64,000 bases of DNA from Panax quinquefolius (Eukaryota > Streptophyta > Magnoliopsida > Apiales > Araliaceae): assembly GCA_020205615.1 (NCBI GenBank), contig CM035168.1, positions 128,846,795-128,910,794 of the forward strand. Direction: 5' to 3'. A program made the translations under genes and the position numbers. Below, one piece after another: positions 50,267 through 62,767 of the stretch (position 1 is its first letter; the number at the start of each line of letters is the position of its first letter). The notes below the pieces were generated by a model. That model was given only the letters and a program-made list of their open reading frames with translations. It did not search any database and was not told where the DNA came from.

Positions 50267-52663
50267 TGTGATGCCCCCAAAATTAGGTATACGCCACCCA
50301 TCTTGGTCGCCACTTACATGGTACATAAATTCAAATACGAAATACAACTTACTAATATAACTGCTGTGGTATAATACGACATATAAATCGTGAGTTTGAA
50401 TACAAATATTGTCTACTAGATATTATACAAACTCAAAAGGAGTCCTCATTACAACTATTATCACACTATTTCACGTAATAGTGAGGACTACTAATGCTAT
50501 CCTCCGACCATTACTTGCTCCCCGACTCGTCTCAAAGCCTATGTTCTCATTTCAAGAGAACAAAAGGAAAGAAAGGGTGAGCTCAACTAGCCCCAAGAAG
50601 AAATATTACGACTAAGATAATGCGAATAAATTATCATTAGCCTTCAACAAAGTGTTAAACCGATAAAATACAATAGATAAACCAGTTTAATCTGCAATTT
50701 GAATAAGCAATCCATTAAAAGAGTCAAGAGAGAATAAAGTCTACTATCTTTTAGGTTTTAAAAGGTTTTCATCAATTTTTATCACGAGACTCAAATTTTA
50801 ATAAATAAACCACCACATCTAATCATCCTCATACTACTGGCCAAGGATTTTCATCAAATTATCAATGGTCACGATTATACCGAATCACCCTCGGTCATAA
50901 TCATACCAAAAACTATCCATCACCGTGCATTACGTGCCATCGAGGACTTTTTGTCACATCATTTATATCAAGTCATGATTATACCGAATGATCCTCGGTC
51001 ATAATCATACTAAGTTCATTTATGCACGTAAGCCAAAGATAACATAATATAACATGAGATGATGATGACAATGACATAGTAATTCAATAAAACAAGTTCA
51101 AGAATTATTTAATCCATGAATTATTAACGCCCAAATTGTCAACACGACATCTTTGTTTCAGAGAGTAAAATTCAAGAATGATCAAGAATATTTCCATGAA
51201 AAGATATCGATGAAACGCAAATATCAAAGATATTCTACTAATTTCATGGAGTATAAGTCAAAGTTTTAACCAACCTGGGTATAATAAAGAATGGAATAAC
51301 AAAAGAAATCACCATGCACGCAGATTGACATGTAAAAGTTATTCCAATGTAATAATAATAACGGAACCAGTCGTGAAATTCACACCGCATGTGATGTTCC
51401 AATGTAATAATAAAGATGGAACCGCATCGGTGTAAAACACATGATAGATATTCCAAATGAATGATAAAGACGGAACCAGTTCGGTGTAAAACACATGCAT
51501 GTGATGTTCCAACAGTAATAATAAAACTTAACTGTGTCCTGTAAAACACATGCATGTGATGTTCCAATGTAATAATAGAAGAATGTCACCAAGTATAGGT
51601 AAATCGCAGACATACATGTTATTCCAATGTAATAATAAGCAACGGAATAACATAAGGATTTCACCAAGTATAGGTACGCCACAGATACAAAGTTATGTAT
51701 AGGTATGCCACTTTTACAAAAGTTATTCCAATGTAATAATAATGAATGGAATAATGTAAGTTCTCTTCAAGAAGAAAGAATAACACCCTCACCGTAAAAA
51801 GAACCTAATATGAAATAGTGAAGTAGTAGAATACTCTTCTTCTTTCTATAATTTTCTCTCTATAGTTTTCTCTCTATAATTTCTCTCTGTAGTTTCAATG
51901 AATTCGTAAGAAAATAATGAAGGAATGAGCTTCTATTTATAGGAAAATGGAATGCATAAGAATTAATCCATTAACTATTCCAGATTGATTTACTTTAACT
52001 CGATCATCCATATTTAAAGAAAAATCTTTTAAATAAAATATAATATATTCTATTTATATAAAAATATTTTACTATGCAAACACTATGCAATACTACGCAA
52101 AACACTATGCAACACTATGCATAATAAAATATAATATATTCTATTTATGTAATAACTTTAATAAAGTATTCTATTTTATATAAAAGATGTTTCGCTTTTA
52201 TTACGTTAATAATAATAATAAAACAAAACGTCATTATCGCTATAATAATTCATATTATTAATCGACAATAATGGAATCAAACCGAGTGACTTTCACATAA
52301 GATCAATAATCAATACCGTGCTACTACTATGCAACCACATAATGACATCGTATTTTTACTACCGAAAGTAGTTCAACAAGAACTACGGTAAAACTTCCGC
52401 CGTTATTTCAATAAAATATTTTTGTCGTTTTTTCAATCCGACAATAATAATCATTGTAGGGGTCCACCAATGATTGAGTAGTTGTACTAATATTCCTCGC
52501 TAAACCGAATATTCTCCCACCAATCGAATATAATATAACCACTTGATACTTTGTAAAATTTATAAATACTACCCACAACTATAATATTATCTCAAATTCA
52601 CACTATAATATTAAAAATTATTTGACAAAATTTAAATCTTTATTGATAAAACTGGGTCTCACA
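50267..52663 (-). repeat. S2#2 left LTR (complete)
   Basis: 2397 bp with intact ends. Contains about five tandem units around 'TTCCAATGTAATAATAA..CGGAACC' (about 51290-51740), a CTATTTATAG TATA-like box near 51934, and repeated CTCTCTATAGTTTTCTC words just beside it. Confidence 0.82.
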
Positions 52664-55426
52664 ATCTCCTCCTTATGGAATTTTCACTCGAAATTAGGGT
52701 ACGACGGTATGATAAAGAGGTGAGGATACCTTGAATACCTTTTATCGTTGAAAACATTAAATTCATCTTGCAATCCTACCAAAGATATTCATTAACAATT
52801 CATCTTCGCACTACAGCCAAAGATATTTATTAACAATTCATCTTGCACTACAAAAGCCAAAGATATATAATCAGAAACCAATAATTCGAGACTCAATTTT
52901 AATAGTATATCACAACCATGAATTATCCATGCACCATCGCTAAGGATATTCGTGTTTTCAATTACTACTATGATTATACCGAATAATCCGTGGTCATAAT
53001 CATACCAAGTCTATCAATGCACTACTACCAAAGACGACTTTTACCACATCCATGAATTAATATTTCATTCACGAGACTCATTTCAATAATTAATCCATAT
53101 CATCGAATCATCCCCGCACTACGTGCCAAGGATATTCATTAAGATCACGACCACATTTAATTATCCATGCACTACTACTACCAAAGATAATCGTGTATTC
53201 ATTAAGATCACGCACCACAAATTATCCATGCACTACTACCAAAGATAATCGTGTATTCATTAGTATCACAACCACAAATTATCCATGCACTACTACCAAA
53301 GATAATCGTGTATTCATTAAGATCACGACCACAAATTATATCCACGACTACTACTACCAAAGACAATTGTGGTATTCATTAGTATCACTAACCACAAATT
53401 ATCCATGCACTACTACCAAAGATAATTGTGTATTCAATTACTACGTTATGATTATACCTTAATAATCCGTGGTCATAATCATACCAAGTCCATCTATGCA
53501 CTATACCAAGCCATGAGATGACTTTCAACATAATATAAACATGAGGATAATGATATAAAGAATCAATCAAATGAGATAAAGGATAAATATTAAACATTTA
53601 TAATATAATTTATCCAGATTCAAGAATATCCCCATGTTATCAATCACTTAATAATCTCATAATCTAATAACATTAATATTATAATAATATTTTAATCACT
53701 TCTTAAATTTATAAACAATTTATCTCAATTATTTACGCTTTTACCATATAATGCATTTAATCATTCAAAAATGCCATACTCATAAAATATCATCACCAAT
53801 TATCAAATCCTCATCAAAAAATATGCATATACTCTATATAGGATTTCTAGCCATAAAATCCTATTTTCAACTTTTGTTATTTCACATAACATATTTAACT
53901 CATATGTTCAGAATTAAACTATTTTCATGAAAAATACCAAATTAGTCCCAAAAATATTTCTTTTCTGGGATTTAGCATAATATAGTCCCATAATGAAAAT
54001 ATATTTTCTCTAATTTTTAAAATTCATTTACTATTTTTCAAAAATCAATTTCTAATTAATTCCTTAAGAAATTAGCTACCTCAAGTTTAACTCCAAAAAT
54101 TTCCAAATCTTGGCAGGATCTTACACATGTTAACGTGAGCTTCTAGTTTAAATTTCATGGTCATCTGAGTTATAGAACTCGGTTATAGCGTCATCGGAAA
54201 AACCTAAATATTGAAATAGTCATAACTTGCTCATTTTAAGTCAGAATGAGCTCATTTTTGGACAGGAGATACTTAATACCATATACCTTCATGTCCCAAA
54301 AGGCCGGAATTTTTCTCATAATTTAAGTGGCTGAAACAGCCCCTTAAAGTTTCTGGACAGTAGCATTTTTGAAATTTACAGCTTTGGCCTCCTTTGCTAA
54401 AATCAGTCCACACAAAAATCTACAACACCTTTTCCAGTAATTCTACTTGGATTAGTTAGGTAACTCGTAGATCTAACTCTAGGACTTGACCACATTCAAA
54501 AATTCAAAATATAATAGGAGATATGGTCAATTGAATTTCATGTTACGTTTTTTCACCAAAATCGATTTTCAACTCTTTGTGATTTCTAAGAAACTTTCAT
54601 GTTTTCACATAATAACCAACATAACTCATCATAACACTTACTAATACTTCATATACCCATGATTTTCATTAGTCCAATACTTTTATTATGACTTTCATCA
54701 TAAACCACTTAAACAGATCCTTTTAGTTGAAGAAATATTTGAGGGTTTAAGAAATTGGTTTTGTCTTTGGGTCAATACAAAATTCGATTTCACGCCTAAG
54801 TAGGCTAAGAAGTCTTCATGAATACGCCAGAAATTTATTAATAATAGAAATATCATTCAAAACTGTGACTTTCATCCAAGACTTGGATAGACGTCACATT
54901 GATACCAACTCTGTGACTTCTATCCCTTAACCTAGATAAGACCTCACAATGATACCTATAAACTTGCCATCTTCAACCACGACGTCGCTTACGTAAAAGT
55001 CCGGCTTTGCAGATTCACACAAGGAAGTCAACAACGAAAAGGATCGGGCTCTTTACTTATGACTTGATATAACAAAGTGATTAACTTTAGGATTTGGTTA
55101 CTTTGAATTGTGATAACAAAGTTGGTTAGAATATGAAAGCTAACAACCTTACAAAAAGAATAATGAGTAGTTAATCAATCGTTTTCAAAAATTACCTCAA
55201 AGGCAAGTATTTTCAAAGAGATAAGATCGTGAAAGTGTTTATTTGAATTAAACAAGATTTAAAAATAGTAGCGGTAACGTAAGGCTCCTACTAACTAAGT
55301 TTCAACCAATAAGTCAAAGTTTAACTTCTTCTGAGTTAAATTTAAACGTTGAACGCAAGCAAGAGAGATAAAATAATGGGTAGAATCCCAGATCTAATAA
55401 GGTATAGACTTCGCAAGAATTTATAA
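52664..55426 (-). other. S2#2 internal region without intact coding sequence
   Basis: 52740-53600 repeats CATCTTTGCAC/CCAAAGATATTC and related 58-bp units. 53600-54720 is AT-rich sequence not found in S1 (for example TCATAACTTGCTCATTTTAAG). 54720-55400 matches S1 protease and RT-edge remnants (compare 34300-35080). Confidence 0.6.
53104..53520. repeat. About 58-bp tandem repeat, five copies
   Basis: Units contain ATTATCCATGCACTACTACC, AAAGATAATCGTGTATTCAT and a TAAGATCACGACCAC link. The unit resembles the CATCTTTGCAC..CCAAAGATATTC units of the S1 LTR in length and wording. Confidence 0.85.
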
Positions 55427-55809
55427 TTAACTAACCTGTGCTAACTTCGTCGGGTTACCCACTTTTGAGAAGTCACGAAAAACGCCTTCCCGAAACCACC
55501 GACTTTGTTTTTTGTCGTCAGATCCGCCTTTGGTGCCACTATCCCAAATTGGACTTGACTTCACTATACGACAAAATCGAGCTAAATGACCTTCTTCTTG
55601 AAATTTCCACTTTATTATCTTTGCCATGATTACCCAACCAAGTGGTTACCATTCTTAAGCATGATAATTTCCCCACGATGGTTATCATTGTTTCGATAGC
55701 CGTGCCACCAAAGATGATTATTATCGTGTTGTTGGTCGTTACCTTTTGTTTGAGTTGAATCAACACTCTCATGTGCTTCATTGCTATTCTCAACATTCTC
55801 GGATGCCAT
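55427..55809 (-). pseudogene. S2#2 gag, 5' remnant
   Basis: Starts MASENVENSNEAHESVDST at 55809, then an Asn/Asp/His-rich stretch. The frame shifts near 55630, and a zinc-knuckle-like part (KWKFQEEGHLARFC, 55560-55620) remains. The middle of gag is missing. It precedes the damaged protease region, as in S1. Confidence 0.65.
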
Positions 55810-55993
55810 TTTCAAACACTGCCACAAAATAAGGGTTAATTAACATATCACATATTATCCCTATACTCTGACCGACCAATTAAATACCAAATAAATTTAG
55901 GTAGGTCATACTAATAAGGAATTTCCCGCTCTCCCTCCTAGTACTATTCTCACATCTTAGCCGTGGATCATATCCCTAAGCTCGATACCAAAC

Positions 55994-56595
55994 CGCGACG
56001 CCCTAAAATTAGGTATACGCCACCCATCTTGGGTCGCCACTTACATGGTACATAAATTCAAATACGACTTACTAATATAACTGCTGTGGTATAATAAGAC
56101 ATAAACCGTGAGTTTGAATACAAATATTGTCTACTAGATATTATACAAACTCAAAAGGAGTCCTCATTACAACTATTATCACACTATTTCACGTAATAGT
56201 GAGGACTACTAATGCTATCCTCTCGACCATTACTTGCTCCCCGACTCGTCTCAAATTTATGTTCTCATTTCAAGAGAGAACAACGGAAAGAAAGGGTGAG
56301 CTCAACTAGCCCAAAGAAGAAATATTATGACTAAGATAATGCGAATAAATTATCATTAGTTTTCAATGTTGTTAAACCGATAAAATACAATAGACAACCG
56401 GTTTAATCAGCAATGAATAAGCAATCCATTAAAAGAGTCAGTAGAGAATAAAGTCTACTATCTTTTAGGTTTTAAAAGGTTTTCATCAATTTTTATCGCG
56501 AGACTCAAATTTTTAATAAATAAACCACCACATCTAATCATCCTCGCACTACGGTGGCCAAGGATTTTCATCAAATTATCAATGGTCATGATCTA
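55994..56595 (-). repeat. S2#2 right LTR, truncated by S1#3
   Basis: Starts CGCGACGCCCTAAAATTAGG, parallel to 44419 onwards and 50267 onwards. It stops within 'CAATGGTCATGATC', where an S1 LTR begins. Confidence 0.8.
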
Positions 56596-59400
56596 AGTGG
56601 ACGCCCCAAAAAATAGGTCCATTCCATCCAACCCATTCGAGTCGCCAAATACATGGCATGTAAACAACTACAACTTTATTATCACAACAATAAATCTGTG
56701 AGTTTAAATACAAATATTATCTTCAGACAATATTTATACTCAAATAAATCCTCATCACATTTATTGATACATTATTTTACAATAATGGTGAGGACTACTA
56801 AACAACTTTCTCTATAACCATCATTCCATACCCGACTAAGATTCGCTACATTCTCGCCTCCCCGAGAAGAAAAATGGAACAACAAGGAAAAAGGTGAGCT
56901 CAACTAGCCCAAGAAGAATGTTATGACTAAGATAATATACAACAAATTATCGTTAGTCTCCAACAGGAAAAATCTGATAGAATACAATGTACAACAAGTT
57001 TCAGATCAATATTCGCAAATGAAATAATAATTCATAGAAGAGTTACGCAGAGAATGAAATCTACTATAATCTATGAATTTAACAAGTCCATCATCAATAT
57101 TTTATCCTCAGAACATCAATCAATATTCATCTCAAATCAAATATTCATCTTTCATGTGCCAAAGATATTCATCATGTTCATCTCAACACTGCTCATCTTT
57201 GCACTAAAGGCCAAAGATATTCATCAATCCATTATGTTCATCTCAACACTGCTCATCTTTGCACTAAAGGCCAAAGATATTCATCATCGGCCATGTTCAT
57301 CTCAACACTGCTCATCTTTGCACTAAAGGCCAAAGATATTCATCACTTCTACCATGTTCATTTAAACACCGCTCATCTTGACCATACAGCCAAAGATATT
57401 CTTCAGAAATCATTCATCTTGACTATGTGCCAAAGATAGAAATCATTCATTTGCACCACAGCCAAAGATATTCAATAATATCATCATTTAAGACCGAGGA
57501 TGATGAAAAATATTTTAAAGAAACGAATCCAAAGGAAACAAAATGACAAGTATATGGATTCGTGCTTTTAAACAATCCGAGTTCAAAAATACTTCATAAA
57601 TAATCATAGTGGTGTAAAATTCAAGAATGATCAAAACATGGATACAATCAAAGCTAAGTATCCGAATAGATATTTTAGATTTAAAAGAAAAATTTTCATT
57701 TTCTATGAATAGTGCCGTATTCGTGAATAGTGTCAGATACGTGAATAAAGGCCGAGTATACATGAATAGTAACTCGACACCAAAAGAGAAATTCCACAAA
57801 AAAACATTTTCACGCTTCATTAATAGTACTCGTGAATAAGAACTCGTGAATAAGAACTCATGAATAGTAATCGTGAATAGTAACTCATGAATAAGTAACC
57901 CATACATGAAAAAGTTCCAAATTTGATAAAAAGTACCAACCAATATTTCAAAGATAATGATATCAAGAATTAATATCATTTGAGAAGAAAAATAACATCC
58001 CTTACCTCAAAGAATCAAGATTGGAAGGAAAGGCTCAAGTGATCTTGAATGAAACTTCAGACCGAACAAAGAACTCTCAAAATATCTAAATACTCACAAA
58101 ATACACTCAATAATATAGAGAGAAAAAGAGAAAACTTTGTTTCGGTGTGATTTTCAATTCTAACTTAAATTTCTCTATTTATAGGAAAATGTTATTTCAC
58201 CAAAGCAAGATTTCGACTCTCGCCACCGATGGCTTTTACTCGCTACTATTGCCACCCACCACATTTGAAATAAAATTCAGCACATTTTTTCACCAACCAC
58301 AAGTGGGGCCCACTCAATTCTAGAATTTTCCACCAAAATCAATTATAAACCTAATTTCCGAATCCGACACCTCTTAAAATTCACAACAAATCATTCGTGC
58401 ATTTTTAATTGCTCAAAATTTGTGGACATATACTCAACTTATGTATGTATAATATACCCAAAATTACCACAATCCAACTACTTGATTAAAAATTATAACC
58501 CCCGCAATATATCTCAAAACCCCGATTTAATTTTTAATACCTCCAATCCGATAAAATACCGATAAAACACCTCAACATTAATTCCTTCATTAATAACCAC
58601 ATAAATAAATCCATCATTTATATTCATATAAAATAAATATTTCCTTATCATATGAATCAATAATTAATTATTCACAAATAATATTACGTAATCACATTTA
58701 CGACAACCGTGCCGCTCCCAGAAGAGGGGCTTTCCAATAAGGATCTCTCCTCATCTGGCGCCGCAATTAAGTGACCAAACCTCTCCTTAGACGTAACTTT
58801 CTAGACATTGCCAATAATGTTATCTAATAATATTATTCAAATAATATGAATTATTGATCCGATAATGGGAAATATCATGCAAATGACAATTATCAAACAA
58901 TAATAATATAAAATATCAACGCAACAATTATTGAATCAATAAAATAAAATATTGAACAAGAATTCATCGCGGAAAATTATTGAGTAAGGCCTTTCACGTA
59001 AGGATCAATAATTCAACAATCATGCGTAATACCGTCTTGCCATCGCAACCACGCCAGACATCGTATTTTAACCACCGGTATTCCAATGCCTCTTTAACAA
59101 ATAACTACGCCTGTTATTTATAACCACCCAAACTTTGTCGCTTTTCCTCATCCAATCGCTTTCCGTTATGGGGCCCACACACACGGTCATACCGTCAGCA
59201 TTTAATATTCCGACAAAGATTTAATATTCCACGACCAAACGAATATTCCCCAAACAATGAATATTTTATAACCACTTGCTTATTTTGAAATATTTGCAGT
59301 ATTTCACCCTTAACTATCCACATTAATCAAATCAACCCTTACTATTTCAAAATAATAAATAAAGGAAATTCCTTTTATTTAAAAATTTTTCGGTCTTACA
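56596..59400 (-). repeat. S1#3 left LTR
   Basis: 2805 bp. CATCTTTGCAC-type units at about 57145-57475, GTGAATAGTAACTC repeats at about 57700-57900, TATA-like box at 58175-58184. Confidence 0.88.
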
Positions 59401-60822
59401 ACCTCCCTCCTTATGAAATTTCGTCCTCTAAATTCGACGACGCACTGTGTTTCAAAAGGTAAAGATACTCGCTTTCATTTTCGCTTCCAACTCCTGTGTC
59501 ATTTCCTCAATAAGATGGTTTCTCCACAAAACTTTAACTTATGGTATAACCCCGATGACATGTAGGTCACGTTATTTTCCTCTACAAAATCTTCGATGTG
59601 TACTCTCCTCGTGACGTTAAGTCTTCGCTATCTCGTCCGGGTTCTAACTCAATGACGTGTTTCTGGTCGTCCACATATTTACGTAACATCGACACGTGAA
59701 AAACGCGTTATGAACACGCCACATACTTTGGTGATAAACGAGTCTATAGGCCACAGATTCCTATTCGATCGAGAATTTCAAATGGATTAATAAATCAAGG
59801 TTTGAGCTTTCCTCACCTCACCGATTCTCGCTTTTAAAATAACAACTTCTTGCACCTCCTTCTTCAAATTCATCACCTCCGGTGTGTAGCTTGAACAAAT
59901 TTTTAACTTTATCGATTAAAGTCGATTATACTCAGATATCATCACGCATCAGATATCATCACGTGGGTACCTAGAGTTTTCATCTCCATCTCTATTATTT
60001 GTATATTATCTGAAATGAGTCTTTGACAATATTGTACTCGTAATTGTATAACGATCTTCTACTCAACACGTCACCTACCACGTCGCTTTTCGAGGATGGC
60101 ATGGTCGTAACATATCTTTGAAATGAGTCTCTCTCGAGTTCTTCAAGCTCTTCCCACATTCCTTCGCTCCATTTGAATTTTGTATCTCTATGAAGTCACC
60201 ACGTTAATGGAATAGCGATTCGAGAATATCCTTCAACAAATCTCGATAATAACCAACTAAACCTAGAAAGCTACGTATTTCGATTCTCGACTTAGGTTGC
60301 TTTCAACCGCGACTATATCCCAATCTTGGATAAGACGTCACATTGACACCTATCGATTTTACTATCGCGATCGAATATGACGCCCCCTAAGAGAGTCCGG
60401 CTTACGGGTGAATTCACAAAGGAAGTCATAAGATAAAGGCTCGTGTACCAAATTTATAGTTGAATTTTTAACTCTCAAGTTCAATAGGAGCCATTCGACA
60501 TGAGATTTTAGAAATGAGTTTTAGATGGGTTCAAAGTCGATACAAAATTTAATATCGCCTCTTTGGGAGTAAGCCAATAAATTCTTCTCAGAAATACGTC
60601 AGGAAAAATCAAGAACAACAAGAATATTATTCAAATCGACGTGTCTTTATTCAAATCCATAACATGGACTAAGAAAACTTGACATCCATAATAAACGAAT
60701 GACTTCAGTGGTTTGATATGAAAATGTTTGACTTCAATGGTTTGATTAGGAATTGAATAATAGGTTGCTTAGAATATGAAAACTAACAACCTTACGAAAG
60801 TAATCAATTTTGGCATGATGAG
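59401..60822 (-). pseudogene. S1#3 internal remnant
   Basis: Parallel to 33424-34805 of S1#2: integrase C-terminal piece, short RNase H/RT edges, start of protease (AKIDYFRKVVSFHIL close to the gap). It has the same joins as S1#2, including the step at about 59840 into TTCTTGCACCTCCTTCTTC. No intact frame. Confidence 0.75.
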
Positions 60823-60922
60823 NNNNNNNNNNNNNNNNNNNNNNNNNNNNNNNNNNNNNNNNNNNNNNNNNNNNNNNNNNNNNNNNNNNNNNNNNNNNNN
60901 NNNNNNNNNNNNNNNNNNNNNN
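60823..60922. other. Assembly gap (100 N)
   Basis: Exactly 100 undetermined bases, a common placeholder for a gap of unknown size. It joins S1#3 internal sequence to the gag of a Tat element; open frames crossing it are not real. Confidence 0.99.
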
Positions 60923-62767
60923 TTCCGCTGAAATTCTTAAAGAAAAGTTGACCCCACCAAGAAGTTGCCCCATATCGAAAGTTATGATGGGTGGAGATCC
61001 CTACGACCACGGTCAGCGCTCGAATCGACTAATGGATTATTATGACTTTAGCGATCTTCGCTAAGTGTCATACTTTTGTCACAACACTCGTAAAAGGATG
61101 CCCGAATGGATGGGGACTTTGCCCTCGGATTCAATTTCATCCTGGGCGGGGCATATGCGAAGAAATTTCATGCTCGCTTGGGAGCAACAAAGAAGGGAAA
61201 ACCAACTGGTTCGTTGGCTCGAGTTCGGCAGTTTTTGAATGAGTCTTTGGGCCAAATGTGAAGCGAATTCTGGCGATGCGTGATGTACCAACTGAACGAT
61301 CTACAAGCTTGGAATCGCTTTGAGAATGGGTTAGATCCGATCAAATCGAGAGAAGTTGGTGAAGAAGTTAATGTTTCATCACCCGAAGAGTCTCGCTGAA
61401 GGCTATATCGTGGTGGAAGAAGCCATGGACAGCCTCAAACGTCCTTCTTCAGACCGGCTTAAGGAGGCAGATCGGGACAGAACCGATAGGGATCAGAAAA
61501 AGAATGAAGGGACTAAAGACCGCTACGAAGGCGGGTCGAAGAAATATAACAATTGGAGACAGGGTGGAGGACGTTCATCCGCTCCGGCCAGAGTGAATAG
61601 GGAATAGACGTACACAAGACTCAACACGCATGTAATTTATCTTGGATCAAATTAAGAATCAACCTATCTTGAGCCACCTCGAGATAACATTAAGCCCGGA
61701 AAGGAATTCTCGTAAGTATTGTGATTACCATCAAGCTTCGGTCATGATAATGACGACTCTTGCTAGTTTGAAGGATTTTATTGAAAGAAAGGTACAAGGT
61801 GGGGCTTTAATTCAGTATGTGGCTGCCAGAACTAATCAAGAAGAAGACAGAGGACTGTTCAAAGAAATTTCAACCAGATTAAAGAATCATTGCCCGGCTC
61901 CGAATACGACAAGGCACGCGTGATAGATGTCATCACTGGGGTACTTACGCAAACTTCGTTGGAAAAGAAGCGCTGAAGTTACTTGGATTCGGTCATTATG
62001 TCGATGGCGGGTACCCTCCAGAAGATCGACAGACCTTTATTCGATACTGATAATCTCCTTTCTTGATGAAGATTACCTTCAAAGTCATCGAACCGCACGA
62101 GGATCATTAGTGCCGATCAACAAGTGGGTTCGATTAATATGAAGCGAATGATGGTAGATAATGGGTCTTCTGTAGATATTTATTATTCCCACGCTTATCA
62201 GAGGACGCACCTAGACGGGCGAAAGATGGAGATAGGACAGGAGGCTTCTTTATATGGTTTTAGTAACGACCCGGTCAAAGTGGCTGGAACCATTGAACTA
62301 CCAAATATCTTCTAACGGCCCCAACAGTAGAAATTATTTGTAAATTTTATGTTGTGCATGTAGATTCTGCTTATAATGTTATTTTGGGAAGGCCTACTTT
62401 AATTGCTTTGCAAGCTGTGACCTCAATTTCTTATTTCAAAATCAAATTTCCTACGGCTCATGGGGTTGGCGAGGTGAAAGGGGATTTGGATCTGGCCAGA
62501 AGGTGTTATAGGAACGCTGTGATCACTTCGGGAGTGGGAGTATCGAAGCAGAAGCAGACCATGGCGATAGAGATCGAACCCTTCACAGAGAGTAGTTCCG
62601 AACCGTTGGTCAGGCCAGCTGAAGAAACGGAGGAGATAAAGATCATCCCGGGCAATGTGAACAAGTCGGTGAAAATAGGTTCGGGTCTTCTAGAACCTCT
62701 CCAGACGAACACCATGGAGCTCCTGCAATGCTATGTTGACATTTTCGCATGGGAACCTCAGGATATG
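60923..62767 (+). pseudogene. Tat#2 gag and protease region, decayed and interrupted
   Basis: Second copy of a Tat element. 61100-61240, in pieces, has KKGKPTGSLARVRQFLNESL, the gag segment usually followed by repeated pairing motifs. 61356-61607 has HHPKSLAEGYIVVEEAMDSL and a very charged Asp/Arg/Lys tail. 61642-61923 has KYCDYHQ and LKDFIERKVQGG. 62124-62315 has the protease-like MMVDNGSSVDIYY. 62354-62766 has NVILGRPTLIALQAVTSISY and LMELLQCYVDIF-type sequence also found at 24840. It has several frameshifts, its left side is lost in the gap, and an S2 LTR cuts it after GGATATG (62767). This copy keeps the gag that Tat#1 lacks. Confidence 0.82.

Larger units (their letters stand above)
50267..56595 (-). 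mobile_element. S2 chromovirus element (S2#2), mostly non-coding
   Basis: LTR 50267-52663 (TGTGATGCCCCC to GGGTCTCACA), polypurine tract (52664-52680), 3.3 kb internal, primer site (55981-55990), and the first 600 bp of the other LTR (55994-56595), cut by S1#3. RT and integrase are not recognisable. It was probably inserted in the S2 LTR at 48514-50266. Confidence 0.78.
56596..60822 (-). mobile_element. Chromovirus S1#3, left LTR and part of internal region
   Basis: LTR 56596-59400 (AGTGGACGCCCC to CGGTCTTACA), then polypurine tract and internal sequence running into the assembly gap. The internal part has the same shortened layout as S1#2. The partner LTR is not in the window. Confidence 0.82.

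Noticed and set aside
53193..53462. 89-codon frame with repeated Thr/Asn/Tyr words
   Set aside because: Product of the 58-bp tandem repeat in S2#2; no evidence of coding function.
57515..57979. 154-codon hydrophobic minus-strand frame in the S1#3 LTR
   Set aside because: AT-rich LTR sequence; the corresponding frame is broken in the other S1 LTRs, so it is not a conserved gene.
60746..61010. Frames crossing the N run
   Set aside because: They include undetermined residues and join two unrelated elements.
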